Translations under genes and position numbers: made by a program
The notes under the pieces: generated by a model
Seen by the model: only the letters and a program-made list of their open reading frames with translations
Told to the model about the DNA's origin: nothing
Database searches by the model: none
Assembly: GCA_000969725.1 (NCBI GenBank)
Contig: JXSR01S035658.1
Reading direction: 5' to 3' (one strand)
Source: Ophiothrix spiculata
Lineage: Eukaryota; Echinodermata; Ophiuroidea; Amphilepidida; Ophiotrichidae
Length of the DNA: 23,599 nucleotides
Shown here: positions 10,062-19,294 of the stretch, in pieces
Layout of the letters: each line of letters starts with the position of its first letter
Position numbering within the stretch: position 1 is the first letter of the stretch

Positions 10062-10499
10062 CACTATAGCTATGACATCTTTTTTTGGTTGCCTCGAAAC
10101 ACTACATGTATGTCTTATCAATACATAAAACTATTTGATTGGAAATATCCACCATAAAATTGTTTAAGAGCATTTAATGCAGAAGCGTTTCTATGAATAT
10201 GACCGATTGGTGGGTCATCCGGACCTGGAATGGAAACAATTAATTGAAAGAATGAACCCAAAGCGTTTGAAACAAACAGGTGTTTCTTTTGGAACTTATT
10301 TTTACAATTGAAATGTTCCAGGGTTGTAGTGTTTGATGAGTTACCCCCGTTTTAGAGTGGATGTCATGTAGCTGCGGCAAACGAAATTATAATTGCAATT
10401 TTCAGCTGTCCCGTTGTTGCACAACACATTTGCATATTGCTGCAATTGTTTTCAACTGTTTTTCACAAGAAAAGTTGAATTCAATCTAACTGTTCTGCC

Positions 10500-10846
10500 C
10501 ATAGATTTAAAGGGGAGATACCAGGCTTTGTATACCAGCCCGTGTAATGGCGTCGTCAGCCATGGAGCTCAAATTGGGGGTATTCGGGTCCACTCGGTTC
10601 CCGGGAAAATCATCTCCGACAGCCGAGACTTGGTTACGCGTACAGACAACCTGCGCAAATAATAATTTACGCGAATGATACGCCAACCTGCACGCAAAGC
10701 GTGTGTGCATGCTTCAATATTCGCGCATTATGACACGGTGCGATGTCTCATCGGCAAGCTGTCGGTCAAACCCGAATACCCCCAATTTTGTCTCCATGCC
10801 GGATAAAAATGGCGGACATGTCTGGTATCTCACCTTTAAATCTATG
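10500..10846. mobile_element. Long-TIR MITE with 8-bp target duplication (347 bp)
   Basis: The left end CATAGATTTAAAGGGGAGAT and the reverse complement of the right end CATAGATTTAAAGGTGAGAT match at 25 of the first 27 bases. The similarity resumes further in with AAATTGGGGGTATTCGGGT on both arms (near 10571 and 10766). An exact 8-bp duplication GTTCTGCC flanks it (10492-10499 and 10847-10854). The interior is CpG-rich relative to its surroundings (TTACGCG, TTCGCGC). The 8-bp duplication points to hAT or a similar superfamily. No transposase. Confidence 0.88.
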
Positions 10847-10854
10847 GTTCTGCC

Positions 10855-11528
10855 ATAAAAAGTAAAAATGCAGTATACTATGATAAAGAATAGCAGATAC
10901 ATCCTTTATGCATGTAATTTCACTTCAATCCACTCCCATGCTAAAAAGTTGTATTTACATTTGTTTGATAGTAGATACTGCCTTAAACATGTTAAAGGTG
11001 TAGGTTCGGATCCCATTCTCATCCTCAGGGATCAAACAGATGTTTTAAAACTGTTATAATAAAAATATAGCATTTTGGCGGCAATTTTGTACATTATCTT
11101 GAATATAGCGAGTTCATGGGGAAATTTATTTTGTTAACATCTCAAATTTGTTTTAGGACAATTGGTTTGGTAGAGTCCTGTGGGGTGGTACCCGGATACC
11201 CCCTGATACTCGACTTTCTACCTCAGTGATAATGAGCAGACTGTCGACGGCAAATAAAGTTGTCTTTATAGAAAGGACAAGTTTTGATAACCACACATTT
11301 TTATTTGGCAATTTTAAATGTTGTCGAAGGGAGAATGGAAAATCCATTCTGTAAGATCAGGGACTAGCAAATGAATGTAGGACGCACTCAGTGGTATAAA
11401 GTGGCGGGAGAGCCAACTGCACCTTATGGTTTTATCCTAGATGGTCTAAAGTATCATCAGTAACTTAATATGTCATAGGTTTAAACTCTATTTATGAGTT
11501 CTCATTATTAATACTCTTGTGATTTCAG
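10855..11528. other. End of first intron, no element recognised
   Basis: Holds only AT-rich sequence and the TTGTGATTTCAG acceptor at its 3' end. The minus-strand frame at 11153-11347 has no recognisable family. Confidence 0.4.
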
Positions 11529-11636
11529 GAAACCCGTCCAGGAGCAATAAAGCATGTGTATGTTCTCATCAATAAGGACTCTGTATTCAGCCGGCTAGCA
11601 CATAGTCCGGTTTTCAAGCCAAAACATAACTATAAG
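11529..11636 (+). CDS. Exon encoding the next segment of the SEC14-like domain
   Basis: Thirty-six codons reading ETRPGAIKHVYVLINKDSVF and then SRLAHSPVFKPKHNYK, with no stop. The P-x-x-I-x-x-V-Y-V-L-I-x-K-D pattern matches the second core strand of SEC14-like domains, where trio/kalirin-type proteins have a CIHVALIIKPD-like strand. The acceptor is TTGTGATTTCAG and the donor is a consensus GTAAGT. Both ends are phase 0, so the exon joins 6605-6704 and 22333-22449 without breaking the frame. Its 108-bp length is a multiple of three, so skipping it would keep frame but remove a core strand of the fold. It sits alone between introns of about 4.8 and 10.7 kb that are full of short mobile elements. 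Confidence 0.86.
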
Positions 11637-12081
11637 GTAAGTCCTAACTTCACTATCCGGTTTAATACTTAAATTCATACACCCTGCACAAAACCTAGCC
11701 ATTCACTAGGCATCAATTCAGGGTACATGGGGGTAACTGGGTATAATGACTGGGTAATCACCCAAGTTCCAAAAAAATATATGCGACCTGGACAGGTCTC
11801 AAGACTTGCAGGGTATTAAAATTAGCCAACTTGGTTCTCAGCAAGTTTCACAAAGTGTCAAAGATTTGGCTTTTAAGTCTTTGGCCCAGGTCTTTGACAG
11901 GATGTGAAACACAAAAAGAGGAGTTGAATTGATGATTATGATGCCACTGGATAAAAGTGCTTCTAATACCCAGAAACACTTCTTAAAATTGTTCAAATAG
12001 TGTAGAGTTACATTTTACTTGATTTCTTATAATAATTATTTTGTTACCAATGCGTAGGATCTCAGAGAGGGTATTAATTTA
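11637..12081. other. Start of second intron, no element recognised
   Basis: Begins with the consensus donor GTAAGT. I see no terminal repeats or coding frame in it. Confidence 0.4.
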
Positions 12082-12219
12082 AAAAGAGCTGTTTCAGAAC
12101 CGCTCAATGCCTCAATTTGTGACATTTCGATCGCAAGGTCACAAATTTGGTTACCATGCCAGCCAAATTCTTTTAATTTCACAAATTGAGACGTTGAGCA
12201 ATTCTGAAACAGCTCTTTT
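12082..12219. repeat. Inverted repeat, 41-bp arms
   Basis: Left arm 12082-12122 (starts AAAAGAGCTGTTTCAGAA) and right arm 12179-12219 are reverse complements at 37 of 41 positions, separated by 56 bases. No target duplication was identified. A minus-strand open frame of 108 codons (12036-12362) runs across it but is explained by the repeat and resembles no known protein. Confidence 0.82.
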
Positions 12220-12296
12220 ACCGGAGGATAAACCTCGGAAATGCAGATTTTTGTGAAATCCAGTGACAAACCTACCAAAAGATTGTAAATTTCTTG

Positions 12297-12310
12297 GTTG
12301 CCATAGCAAC
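12297..12310. promoter_or_regulatory. RFX-type X-box
   Basis: GTTGCCATAGCAAC matches the canonical X-box (GTNRCC, short spacer, RGYAAC) bound by RFX factors, and it lies within GGTTGCCATAGCAACC. X-boxes are known in promoters of ciliary genes. Here it is deep in an intron, so function is uncertain. A weaker similar sequence, GGTTACCATGCCAGCC, lies at about 12151-12166 inside the loop of the nearby inverted repeat. Confidence 0.55.
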
Positions 12311-12535
12311 CACATAATTTTCTTCTTCGTACTATCTTGATCAAATTGATTGAATCCATCAATTCTGCAGATCCGTCAATTCCGTTGCTGGGTCAAATTG
12401 TAAATATTAAAAGCCATCAAACAACTAAAAACATAAAATTAACTGTCAAAATCTGTATGCTTTTCATTCAAAGGCCAAAATTCGGCTTTTTTCAAATAGA
12501 GAGCTCATAACCCTAATACGATTGCCCAACATGGA

Positions 12536-12586
12536 CCAATCAGAAGCATGTATATCTAAAATTCTATTGTGTGATGATTAACCAAT
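12536..12586 (+). promoter_or_regulatory. Pair of CCAAT boxes
   Basis: GGACCAATCAG (CCAAT at 12536-12540) and TAACCAATGAGA (CCAAT at 12582-12586) both match the extended NF-Y site (RRCCAATSR) and are 46 bp apart. No start site or open frame downstream supports a promoter, so this is a motif observation only. Confidence 0.35.
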
Positions 12587-13369
12587 GAGAGTACGCCTAC
12601 ATGACAGTTGAAATGTGGAAATTAGAAGCCATGCCTGTTTCTTGAAAATTTGGAACTGGAAAATGTGCACTTAAAGGTCTATGTGGTCAAGTGGGTTCAT
12701 ATTAACTTAACATATGTAAACTTTGCCACAAGATTATGTAACTAGGGTATTGTGGTTTTAACAGCAGAAATACTATATATAAAATCTTAGTTCAGAGTTT
12801 CTCCAGCTATTTATCTATTTATTGATTGATATCAAACTTTATATTATTTGAATACACAAAATTCCAACTGGATGGCTTTTGATGCTGAAATTGCCGCAAT
12901 TTGTTTCTGTTGAGTTTAGCTGTTAAGCCCCTTGCATTGCAAGTCCCTCTTAAAGCTCCTGCAGGAAAAATCCTGGACATGCTCGTCTCCTTCATGTCCT
13001 AACACACAGGAATTGTAAAAATAAACATGGTTTTCTTGGACAAATTAAAATAATTTAACCAAAAATGGAACATAATTGGGGTCCTGACATATATGTTTAA
13101 GGATGTTTTTTATTTATCATTTATGGATAATCTTATTCTACACTGAGCGTGGGGAGATAAGCCACCCAACTTTGATTTTGCCAGGGGAATGCAGTCCCGA
13201 TATTTGGAAGATAGAGATTGGAAGATTGGCTCTAAAAAGGGGTCAAATTTTGCTTGAAATGGGGGTCTTGGGAACTAAATTTCAAAAAATGAAAAATTCT
13301 GAAAATAGGGCTTGGGAATTAAAGATTGTGCTTGAAATGGGGGTCTAGGTAGCGGCAGGCAAGGCCTGA
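12587..13369. other. Intronic stretch without a recognised feature
   Basis: AT-rich sequence. The short phrase CTTGAAATGGGGGTCT occurs twice (near 13253 and 13331) and is why the open frame at 13103-13348 looks repetitive. No gene is supported. Confidence 0.35.
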
Positions 13370-13604
13370 AAAGGGAGTCTTGAGGGACCCACAAACCTGT
13401 AGGTTTTATGCGATTTTTGCACATCTTTCGACACGATTTTCTGCTTTTCCCCATGTTTCCTGTCTAGCAGTCTTGCAGCTGCTCTCTCATTTTTCTTGTC
13501 ATTCCTGATTTTTCCCGCTTGCTGTCCCGATTTTCCGCTCGATTTTTTGTCAGGATTTTTTGTCTGCCCGCCCCCCCCCTTGCCCTATGCTGGTTATGCC
13601 ACTG
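13370..13604. mobile_element. One-ended MITE remnant with a TGGTTATGCCACTG terminus
   Basis: The right end CTATGCTGGTTATGCCACTG, preceded by CCCGCCCCCCCCCTTGCC, is the reverse complement of a CAGTGGCATAACCAG-type terminus. No left counterpart or target duplication was found, so the left boundary is a guess. Pyrimidine-rich TTTTTC/GATTTT segments fill the interior. Confidence 0.45.
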
Positions 13605-13933
13605 GATGTTATCTGTTGGATTTGGGCACAAGAGTTCTGGCAAATAGATTCTCATAATAACAACTTCAAATTACATCCATCTTCCATTTATCACATACTG
13701 AAAATCTAATTTTGCACCGAGTATGATGCTATCTCGGCACATATAGGTATGCGGAAGTACAATCAGACTTGTTTACTAGACGCGACAGATTTCCACAAGA
13801 TATGTAGAAGCATCAATTTGATATATCCTGGCGTTCCTCTGCATGTAATGAAGTTAGAAAAGAGGAAACGCACCCCTCCATATTGGCTGTTCCATGGAGA
13901 AAATAACCTCCTCTGTAACTGCATACATGCATG

Positions 13934-14271
13934 CAGTAGCATGCCCAAAGTGGGGGGCTTGGGGCATGTGCCCCACCAGTTTGGTGTGTCATTTGGGGGG
14001 AAAAGGCCCATTCGGGAATATGGAAAATAAAAAATTAGAAAAGAAAGGGGAGGAAAAAAGAAATCAAAAGAAAAAAGAAGAAAAATATTTTTAAATGTTA
14101 AAAAAATGTTGGAAAAGTTGTTGTGCGCTTGTAGACAATTTTTTGCTTGCCAGTTTTCAAAAGCTACGTCAAAAATGTTTGGGTGTACTTTCATGTTTTA
14201 ATAGTCTCATGTCATTCGGGGGAAACTGATGCTTGTGTCCCACCACTCATAAAATCCTGCTCATGCCACTG
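13934..14271. mobile_element. hAT-like MITE, CAGTGGCATG termini (338 bp)
   Basis: The left end CAGTAGCATGCCCA and the reverse complement of the right end CAGTGGCATGAGCA match at 11 of 14. Further in, GCATGTGCCCCACCAG on the left resembles GTGTCCCACCACTC near the right. The flanks are CATGCATG (13926-13933) and CATACATG (14272-14279), a 7-of-8 duplication. A GA-rich stretch (AAAAGAAGAAAAA type) lies in the middle. Overlapping open frames on both strands are chance. Confidence 0.78.
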
Positions 14272-14368
14272 CATACATGTGCATTCATAGTTTTGCTTAT
14301 CATTAGACCTACCATGCATTCCATCAAGAGCAAAGAAATTGCATCTGTGATCATGATGATGATGAAAC

Positions 14369-14746
14369 CCTGGAGGTGCTCAAATTTGGTTTGGGTTGGG
14401 ACATGCCTCCATGGCGAAATTTTAAAGGCCGCCCATCAAAACACCAATTTTCAAGAAAAAGGGATCCATCTATATACCAAATCCCCCAAGTTTTGTGTCA
14501 AATTTATTCAAAAATCGCCAAGTTTTTTGCCCAAACTTGCACTGTTTTGGCACAAATTTTCTAAAGTTTTGTAAACGAATGCTCTAATTTACTCCATTTG
14601 GCACAAAGTTTGGAAAATTTTGAAAAGAAGCCTCTTTAAAATAACACATGTTGCAAAGAATAAAAAAACGACCAATTGAAATACCACAGAGTCTGATTTT
14701 GCTTCATGAATTTATGGCACTTTTGTAATAAGTTGCTCCCTCCCCG
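14369..14746 (-). mobile_element. CCCGGGGG-terminus MITE, copy C, reverse orientation (378 bp)
   Basis: Reads as the reverse complement of copies A, B and D: GGTGCTCAAATTTGGTTTGG at the left corresponds to CCAAACCAAATTTGAGTACC of copy D, and CAGAGTCTGATTTTGCTTC near the right to GCAAAATCAGGCTCTCTGG. An 8-bp flank GATGAAAC occurs on both sides (14361-14368 and 14747-14754). It is the most diverged of the four copies. Confidence 0.82.
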
Positions 14747-14840
14747 GATGAAACTGCACATTTTTTCTTAATTATCACAGTATAGAAAATACTGAAATGG
14801 AATCAAATACTGAAAAATCTGCAAGACAGGGTAATGGGTG

Positions 14841-15269
14841 CCCAGTGGGGGTGTACTTAATACAAAAGGGGTTATGGGGACGTGCAGCAAATTCGGGTAG
14901 CAAAATCAGGCTCTCTGGCATTTCCATTGGTCCCTTTACTTTGCAAAATGTGGTATGTTGTTGGTTCATTTTTCAAAATTTTATAAAAAATTTGCGTCAA
15001 TGGCGCAAATTTTGACATTTCTTCTCAAAACTTAAGATAATTTTGCAAAAATACTAGTGCAAATTTTGGCAATTTTTTTTAAGATAATTTTGCCAAAATA
15101 GTGCAAATTTGGGCAATTTTTTTTTTATTTATTAATTTGACTCAAAATTTGGGAGATTTGGTATATGGATGGGTCCCTTTTTCTTGAACTGGTATTTAGA
15201 TGGGTTCCTTTTCAATTTTTCCAGAGACATGTCCCTATCCAAACCAAATTTGAGTACCCCCTCTCCGGG
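14841..15269. mobile_element. CCCGGGGG-terminus MITE, copy D (429 bp)
   Basis: Starts CCCAGTGGGGGTGTACTTAA and ends GAGTACCCCCTCTCCGGG. It is flanked by a perfect 8-bp duplication AATGGGTG (14833-14840 and 15270-15277). It shares GACGTGCAGCAAATTCGGGT and GCAAAATCAGGCTCTCTGGC with the other copies and has a longer middle made of repeated TTTTGGCAATTTTTTTT and AAGATAATTTTGC phrases, which explains its greater length. It lies 94 bp from copy C and in the opposite orientation. Confidence 0.88.
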
Positions 15270-15570
15270 AATGGGTGAGAGATGCCATAAAAAGAGGGTT
15301 ATGAGATTTGACTTAAAAAAATAGGGGGTCATTCGGTGACACCTCAGTGAAAGGTACTTGGTTGAGAGAGCATTTGAAAAAGGGGTCTACTCCCCCTCCC
15401 AGGCCATGGTGGGGGTTGGGGATGGGAAACTCCATACCATAAACCAGTCTTCCAGGGCCACTCATATTCATGTTGAGCTTGCTGCGCTCGATCTGAAAAT
15501 CAGACTTGAGATTAAATCTTGTTGCTTGGTTTAAGAGATTAATGCGGAGGAACTTGTCAAATTCTTAGAG

Positions 15571-15750
15571 CAAGGGTTCTCAATTATTCCTTGCAATGCG
15601 CAACATAAATGAAAAAAAACTTTAGGGGATGCGCCAACATTGCCTATTTCTCAGTGTGTTCTTAATGTATTTGTTTTTAGAGTCAAAGCCCCAATCAGTA
15701 CTTGTCAAATGGCCAAATTTGGAGCGTGTGTCACTAGTTGAGAATCCCTA
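15571..15750. mobile_element. hAT-type MITE (180 bp)
   Basis: Left end CAAGGGTTCTCAATTATTCC and reverse complement of right end TAGGGATTCTCAACTAGT match the familiar CAGGGGTTCTCAACC termini of hAT elements. A perfect 8-bp duplication TCTTAGAG flanks it (15563-15570 and 15751-15758). Too short to encode anything. Confidence 0.9.
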
Positions 15751-15758
15751 TCTTAGAG

Positions 15759-16285
15759 TGGTAAGCCCTAGGGTAGGAGGGGTGATGAACCTAGATCAAC
15801 ATTTACAACATGACAGCCAGGATCAGCTCCCAAATTTTGTGCAGGTTTACATAAGACAATCAGTAGCATAAATTCCTCTTTATAATGTGAATTTAAAGCA
15901 TATCTCACCTAGAAAAGGGTAATAACTTTTCTGCAAAGCTTATGCTAGTGTAAGAGTTCATGGTTAAAATTGCCCAATCTATCATCATTCAAGCAGGTAC
16001 AGGGAGGCCAGTTGTTTCAAGGAATAGCCTCAATGCAGTAAAGTTGGCAATATTACTATTTAACAAATTATACATAGTCATCAAGCTATTCCTGCTTTTC
16101 TTTTGGAAAATGATTTGTTTCCTCTGATTATCCTTCTTAAATGTGAAGGTACAACTTCATTTTCTATACCCAGTAACCCAGTTTATCGCTGAAGTCAACT
16201 AGGGTTATAATTTCTTGACGACAGCCTTTGAGCCATATCAGGGCCTACCTATGAGCACTCTTAAAACTACGTGGTCATTTTCCTG
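15759..16285. other. Intronic stretch without a recognised feature
   Basis: No terminal repeats, tRNA-like boxes or coding frame were seen. Confidence 0.35.
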
Positions 16286-16388
16286 GGTCAAGTATCAACT
16301 ATGCACCTAACTCAAAAATAGTGTTCACCCTTTCGTGGTCAAAATTTGACCACTATTTTTGAGTTAGGTGCATAGTTGATACTTGACC
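16286..16388. repeat. Perfect inverted repeat, 38-bp arms, 27-bp loop
   Basis: Left arm 16286-16323 (GGTCAAGTATCAACTATGCA continuing to ATAGTG) and right arm 16351-16388 are exact reverse complements at all 38 positions. The loop contains a second small palindrome, GTGGTCAAA/TTTGACCAC, which overlaps the right arm. No obvious target duplication. Confidence 0.93.
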
Positions 16389-16439
16389 AATGGTCCTTGG
16401 GTTGCATTACACCAGTTTCAAAGTATGACATATGTATGT

Positions 16440-16520
16440 CATTCATAGAACATCTAGTTCTCCCTGGGATTCGAACCCCTGATCACTTGCTTCCTGATCC
16501 AATGTTGAAGTCTGGGAAGC
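16440..16520 (-). repeat. tRNA-like segment on the minus strand, probable SINE head
   Basis: On the minus strand GGTTCGAATCC (16467-16477) is a perfect RNA polymerase III B box in the context CAGGGGTTCGAATCCCAGG, a T-arm-like stem. Upstream on that strand GGTTGCTTCCCAGAC could be a weak A box. The rest does not fold as a tRNA. No tail or target duplication was identified. Confidence 0.4.
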
Positions 16521-17030
16521 AACCAAGTTTGTCCTGCCTTGGCAGCTATTTCGTTCATGATTTTGAACTATGTCTGATTTATTAAATTTTGCTTTTTGGA
16601 TTTTGTTGGATAGTGATGGTATAGAAACCTACAAGGATTTTTAATACAGTTCCTGAAAAATATTTTGCGGATTTTTTATTTTTTTGGCAATCAGTGTTTG
16701 GAATCTGCTTAAAATGGCACATAACAAGGTATTGGGAGGTTATATATCCTGTATGTTGGAATTCACCCTGCAGTACCACTTTAACCCCTCAACACACCTT
16801 TTGCCGATCCTTTGATTAGATGTATGTTGGAAGAAAACCGGATGCAATTTGCTGTTCACACTATCATCATGACATTACCTGGATTTTCAAAAAATAAAAG
16901 AAAGACCAGTCGTACCCAGGATAATATTTTTTATAAGTATTGTTATTGGCACCGTGAGCCTTCACTTTACGATTGACAACTTGTGATGCTACACAGAAAA
17001 ATGTAACGGAAATCAAGAACAGATATATGG
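16521..17030. other. Intronic stretch without a recognised feature
   Basis: AT-rich sequence. GCAGTACCACTTTAA near 16770 looks like a MITE terminus, but no partner was found. Confidence 0.35.
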
Positions 17031-17234
17031 TGTGTATCCCATCATGCATTGCTTCCTGTAGGATTATTTGTATTGGAAATTATGTAGGTAGTTAGTGATG
17101 AAATGACCCCAAATCAAAGATAATTGTTGTAGGCCTAATCTTGCATTTTGGGTGTGTTTTATCACTTAACTAATTACTTGCATCATTTCCTGTATGAACA
17201 ATTCCATAGGAAGCAATGCATGATGGGATACACA
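17031..17234. mobile_element. Foldback element with perfect 27-bp arms
   Basis: Left arm 17031-17057 (TGTGTATCCCATCATGCATT plus GCTTCCT) and right arm 17208-17234 are exact reverse complements over 27 positions, and the match continues outward weakly with GATAT on both sides. The spacer is 150 bp. No target duplication was clear. The arm contains a CCCATCATGCATTGC block that is loosely ZNF143-like. Confidence 0.8.
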
Positions 17235-17843
17235 AAATATCTTCTCTTCTGGAAATCTATCTGGTCCTGTCCACCCTAGATCCCTGCCTAGATCTTATCC
17301 AGATCCTTCAACCAACCCTCACCACTGGTCAACCTCCCCTCTGATCAACCCAATTTAGTGATTATCAAAAGCAGCCAGGACGGTGGCTGCAATTCTGACT
17401 GGTTTGGTGCTAACAAATGACTGGGCTCTGTGCAAGAGCTATGTCCACTCATAACCTGATTATTTGAAATAAGCCAAAATTATTACCCAACTTCCTTCCT
17501 CCGTCTTTGTCATTTCTGACTAAAACTGATTTTATATAATGTGGACTAATTACTAAAATAATTAGATTTGTTTGTAATTAGTTACTTACAAAGTTCATTT
17601 GTGCAGTGATTATGTTAAGTTGTGTAAATTAGGCCTAGATATGATACATTGGCCAATTGTCATTATAATAATATAAGGTCACTGATGATCACTTTACTTT
17701 TTGTTTCGTGTATGGCTTGTGTTAAATGTAGTCTAAACAGTCTACTGAAAATAGTGAATGTTCAAAGAATTGTCCTTTACCCTTGTTATACGAAGCGATT
17801 TTAAGTGACATTTTTGATAGTGAACCTCCCATACCCAATATGT
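17235..17843. other. Intronic stretch without a recognised feature
   Basis: Pyrimidine-rich near 17250-17340, otherwise AT-rich; no repeat or gene signal was seen. Confidence 0.35.
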
Positions 17844-18000
17844 ATATGTGTCCCGTCGCGGCAAAAGGATGCAGTTGTCGGCTCCTACATGTTGCTCATT
17901 GTACCATATCTGATACATCAGATATGCTAGTCATATGTGCTAAAATGAGCAACATGTAGGAGCCGATAGCTGCATCCTTTTGCCGCGGCGGGACACATAT
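17844..18000. repeat. Long hairpin, 56-bp arms with a nested hairpin in the loop
   Basis: Left arm 17844-17899 and right arm 17945-18000 are reverse complements at 53 of 56 positions (start ATATGTGTCCCGTCGCGGCA, end TGTTGCTCAT). The 45-bp loop itself contains a perfect 10-bp hairpin (CATATCTGAT-AC-ATCAGATATG, 17905-17926). The arms are unusually GC- and CpG-rich (CCCGTCGCGGC) for this window. Confidence 0.93.
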
Positions 18001-18687
18001 GGGCGATTCCGTATGTGTGGTACCAATGAATAGGTATTGATCCACTCTTTTCATTGATACCAAAACCAAGGTCATCCATAAATGTATGATGTCACTATGA
18101 TGTCATAATTATCGAAATTGGGATGAATCAGCATATGGAAAATATAGGCAAAAATCAAAACTTCATAGGAATATCTGATTTTCGTGCATTTTTTTGCCAT
18201 CTATAATGTAGAAAATTACCAGGGGGGCTCAAGTATAATGCTGCAGGCATAGCGTGACCAAGAAAAATGTGAATTAGGGGTTGTTTTTGAGGACTGTGAG
18301 GGTCACTCAGGTGACTCCGTTTAGGGTATCAAAAGCAGCCACTTTAGCTCATTTTCAAAAAATAGGGTACTTTTTCAAACCCTAGTGTTAAAACGGTAAC
18401 AGTAAATTCTCTACGGGTATATTTTGGCTTCAGAAACAATCATCCTTTAGGGTGTGTTTTGAAAAACTTGGTTGAAATGGAAAAAAGGTTCAAATTGAAT
18501 ACTATAAAATGGTTAAAAAATTACATTTTTCAAATCACAGAATTACAAATACCCCTGACCTTCGAACTTTGGACGGACACTGTGACCCCCCTGAATGTGG
18601 TATGAACTTAGAGGTAAAGTGAGTCATTTCATTGGCGCTGCATCTAAATAAAAAGAGGATCAAATCCAAACATAATCACACTTTAGT
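18001..18687. other. Intronic stretch without a firmly recognised element
   Basis: CAGGGGGGCTCAAG near 18221 and CCCCCCTGAATG near 18586 could be the ends of an element, but the flanking 8-mers do not match. No coding frame. Confidence 0.35.
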
Positions 18688-18764
18688 GTATCTAAATGCA
18701 CATGTCTTACGACATTTAGGGTGTATTTCACACTAAATGTCGTAAGACATGTGCATTTAGATAC
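18688..18764. repeat. Perfect hairpin, 32-bp arms, 13-base loop
   Basis: Left arm 18688-18719 (GTATCTAAATGCACATGTCT continuing to GACATTTAG) and right arm 18733-18764 are exact reverse complements at 32 of 32 positions, giving a 77-base stem-loop. It is in the size range of a miRNA precursor, but perfect pairing is more typical of a young foldback or hairpin siRNA source. Confidence 0.93.
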
Positions 18765-18927
18765 TTGCTTCCCGGATTTGCTTTTCTAATCTATGATTGG
18801 TATTTCTTACATTTTTGGCTGTTTTTATATGAAAATTACCACAATTTTCACATATTTTTCCCCAGGAGTTAGCTTATTTACCCACTTTTCCACCACTTTT
18901 GTAAAGTCTAAAATCTAGCGAGTCACA

Positions 18928-18964
18928 CCAAAATACAGGCCTATTTCATAGGCCTGTATTTTGG
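18928..18964. repeat. Perfect short hairpin, 17-bp arms, 3-base loop
   Basis: CCAAAATACAGGCCTAT (18928-18944), loop TTC, ATAGGCCTGTATTTTGG (18948-18964). All 17 positions pair. Confidence 0.9.
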
Positions 18965-19294
18965 AATGTAAAAATTGCAGGGCTGGGGACAGGGGTAGGT
19001 AGTCACTTGCATTAAGTGATCCCTGTGGTAGAATATTTCCTATATTCATAAGATTTTGCTTAACCTGCAAGTTTTCCTTGATTGTGTTCATTGAAAAATC
19101 TGTGAACACTTTGTGAATGTTTCAATGAACTTTTTAGTGAAACATCAATATTGATGTGTTCATGAAAATGCACAAGTTTGTTCAAGAAATTTCTGCTAAT
19201 TTCCACGTGGGGAACATTTAGATGACCATTTAGGACAAAGTTATGTTTAGTTATCAAGGTTCTCCTTGAAAACATTCAATGAAAGTGGTCCTTA

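Noticed and set aside
12036-12362. 108-codon minus-strand open frame
   Set aside because: Spans the inverted repeat at 12082-12219; the apparent internal similarity (GCYGNQE and GWHGNQ) comes from two similar DNA motifs and not from a protein family.
13763-14194. 143-codon minus-strand open frame, the longest in the window
   Set aside because: Most of it lies within the MITE at 13934-14271, and its phenylalanine-rich part is the complement of an A/G-rich low-complexity tract.
18220-18596. Possible element between CAGGGGGGCTC and CCCCCCTG
   Set aside because: Only the G/C runs pair, and the flanking 8-mers differ.
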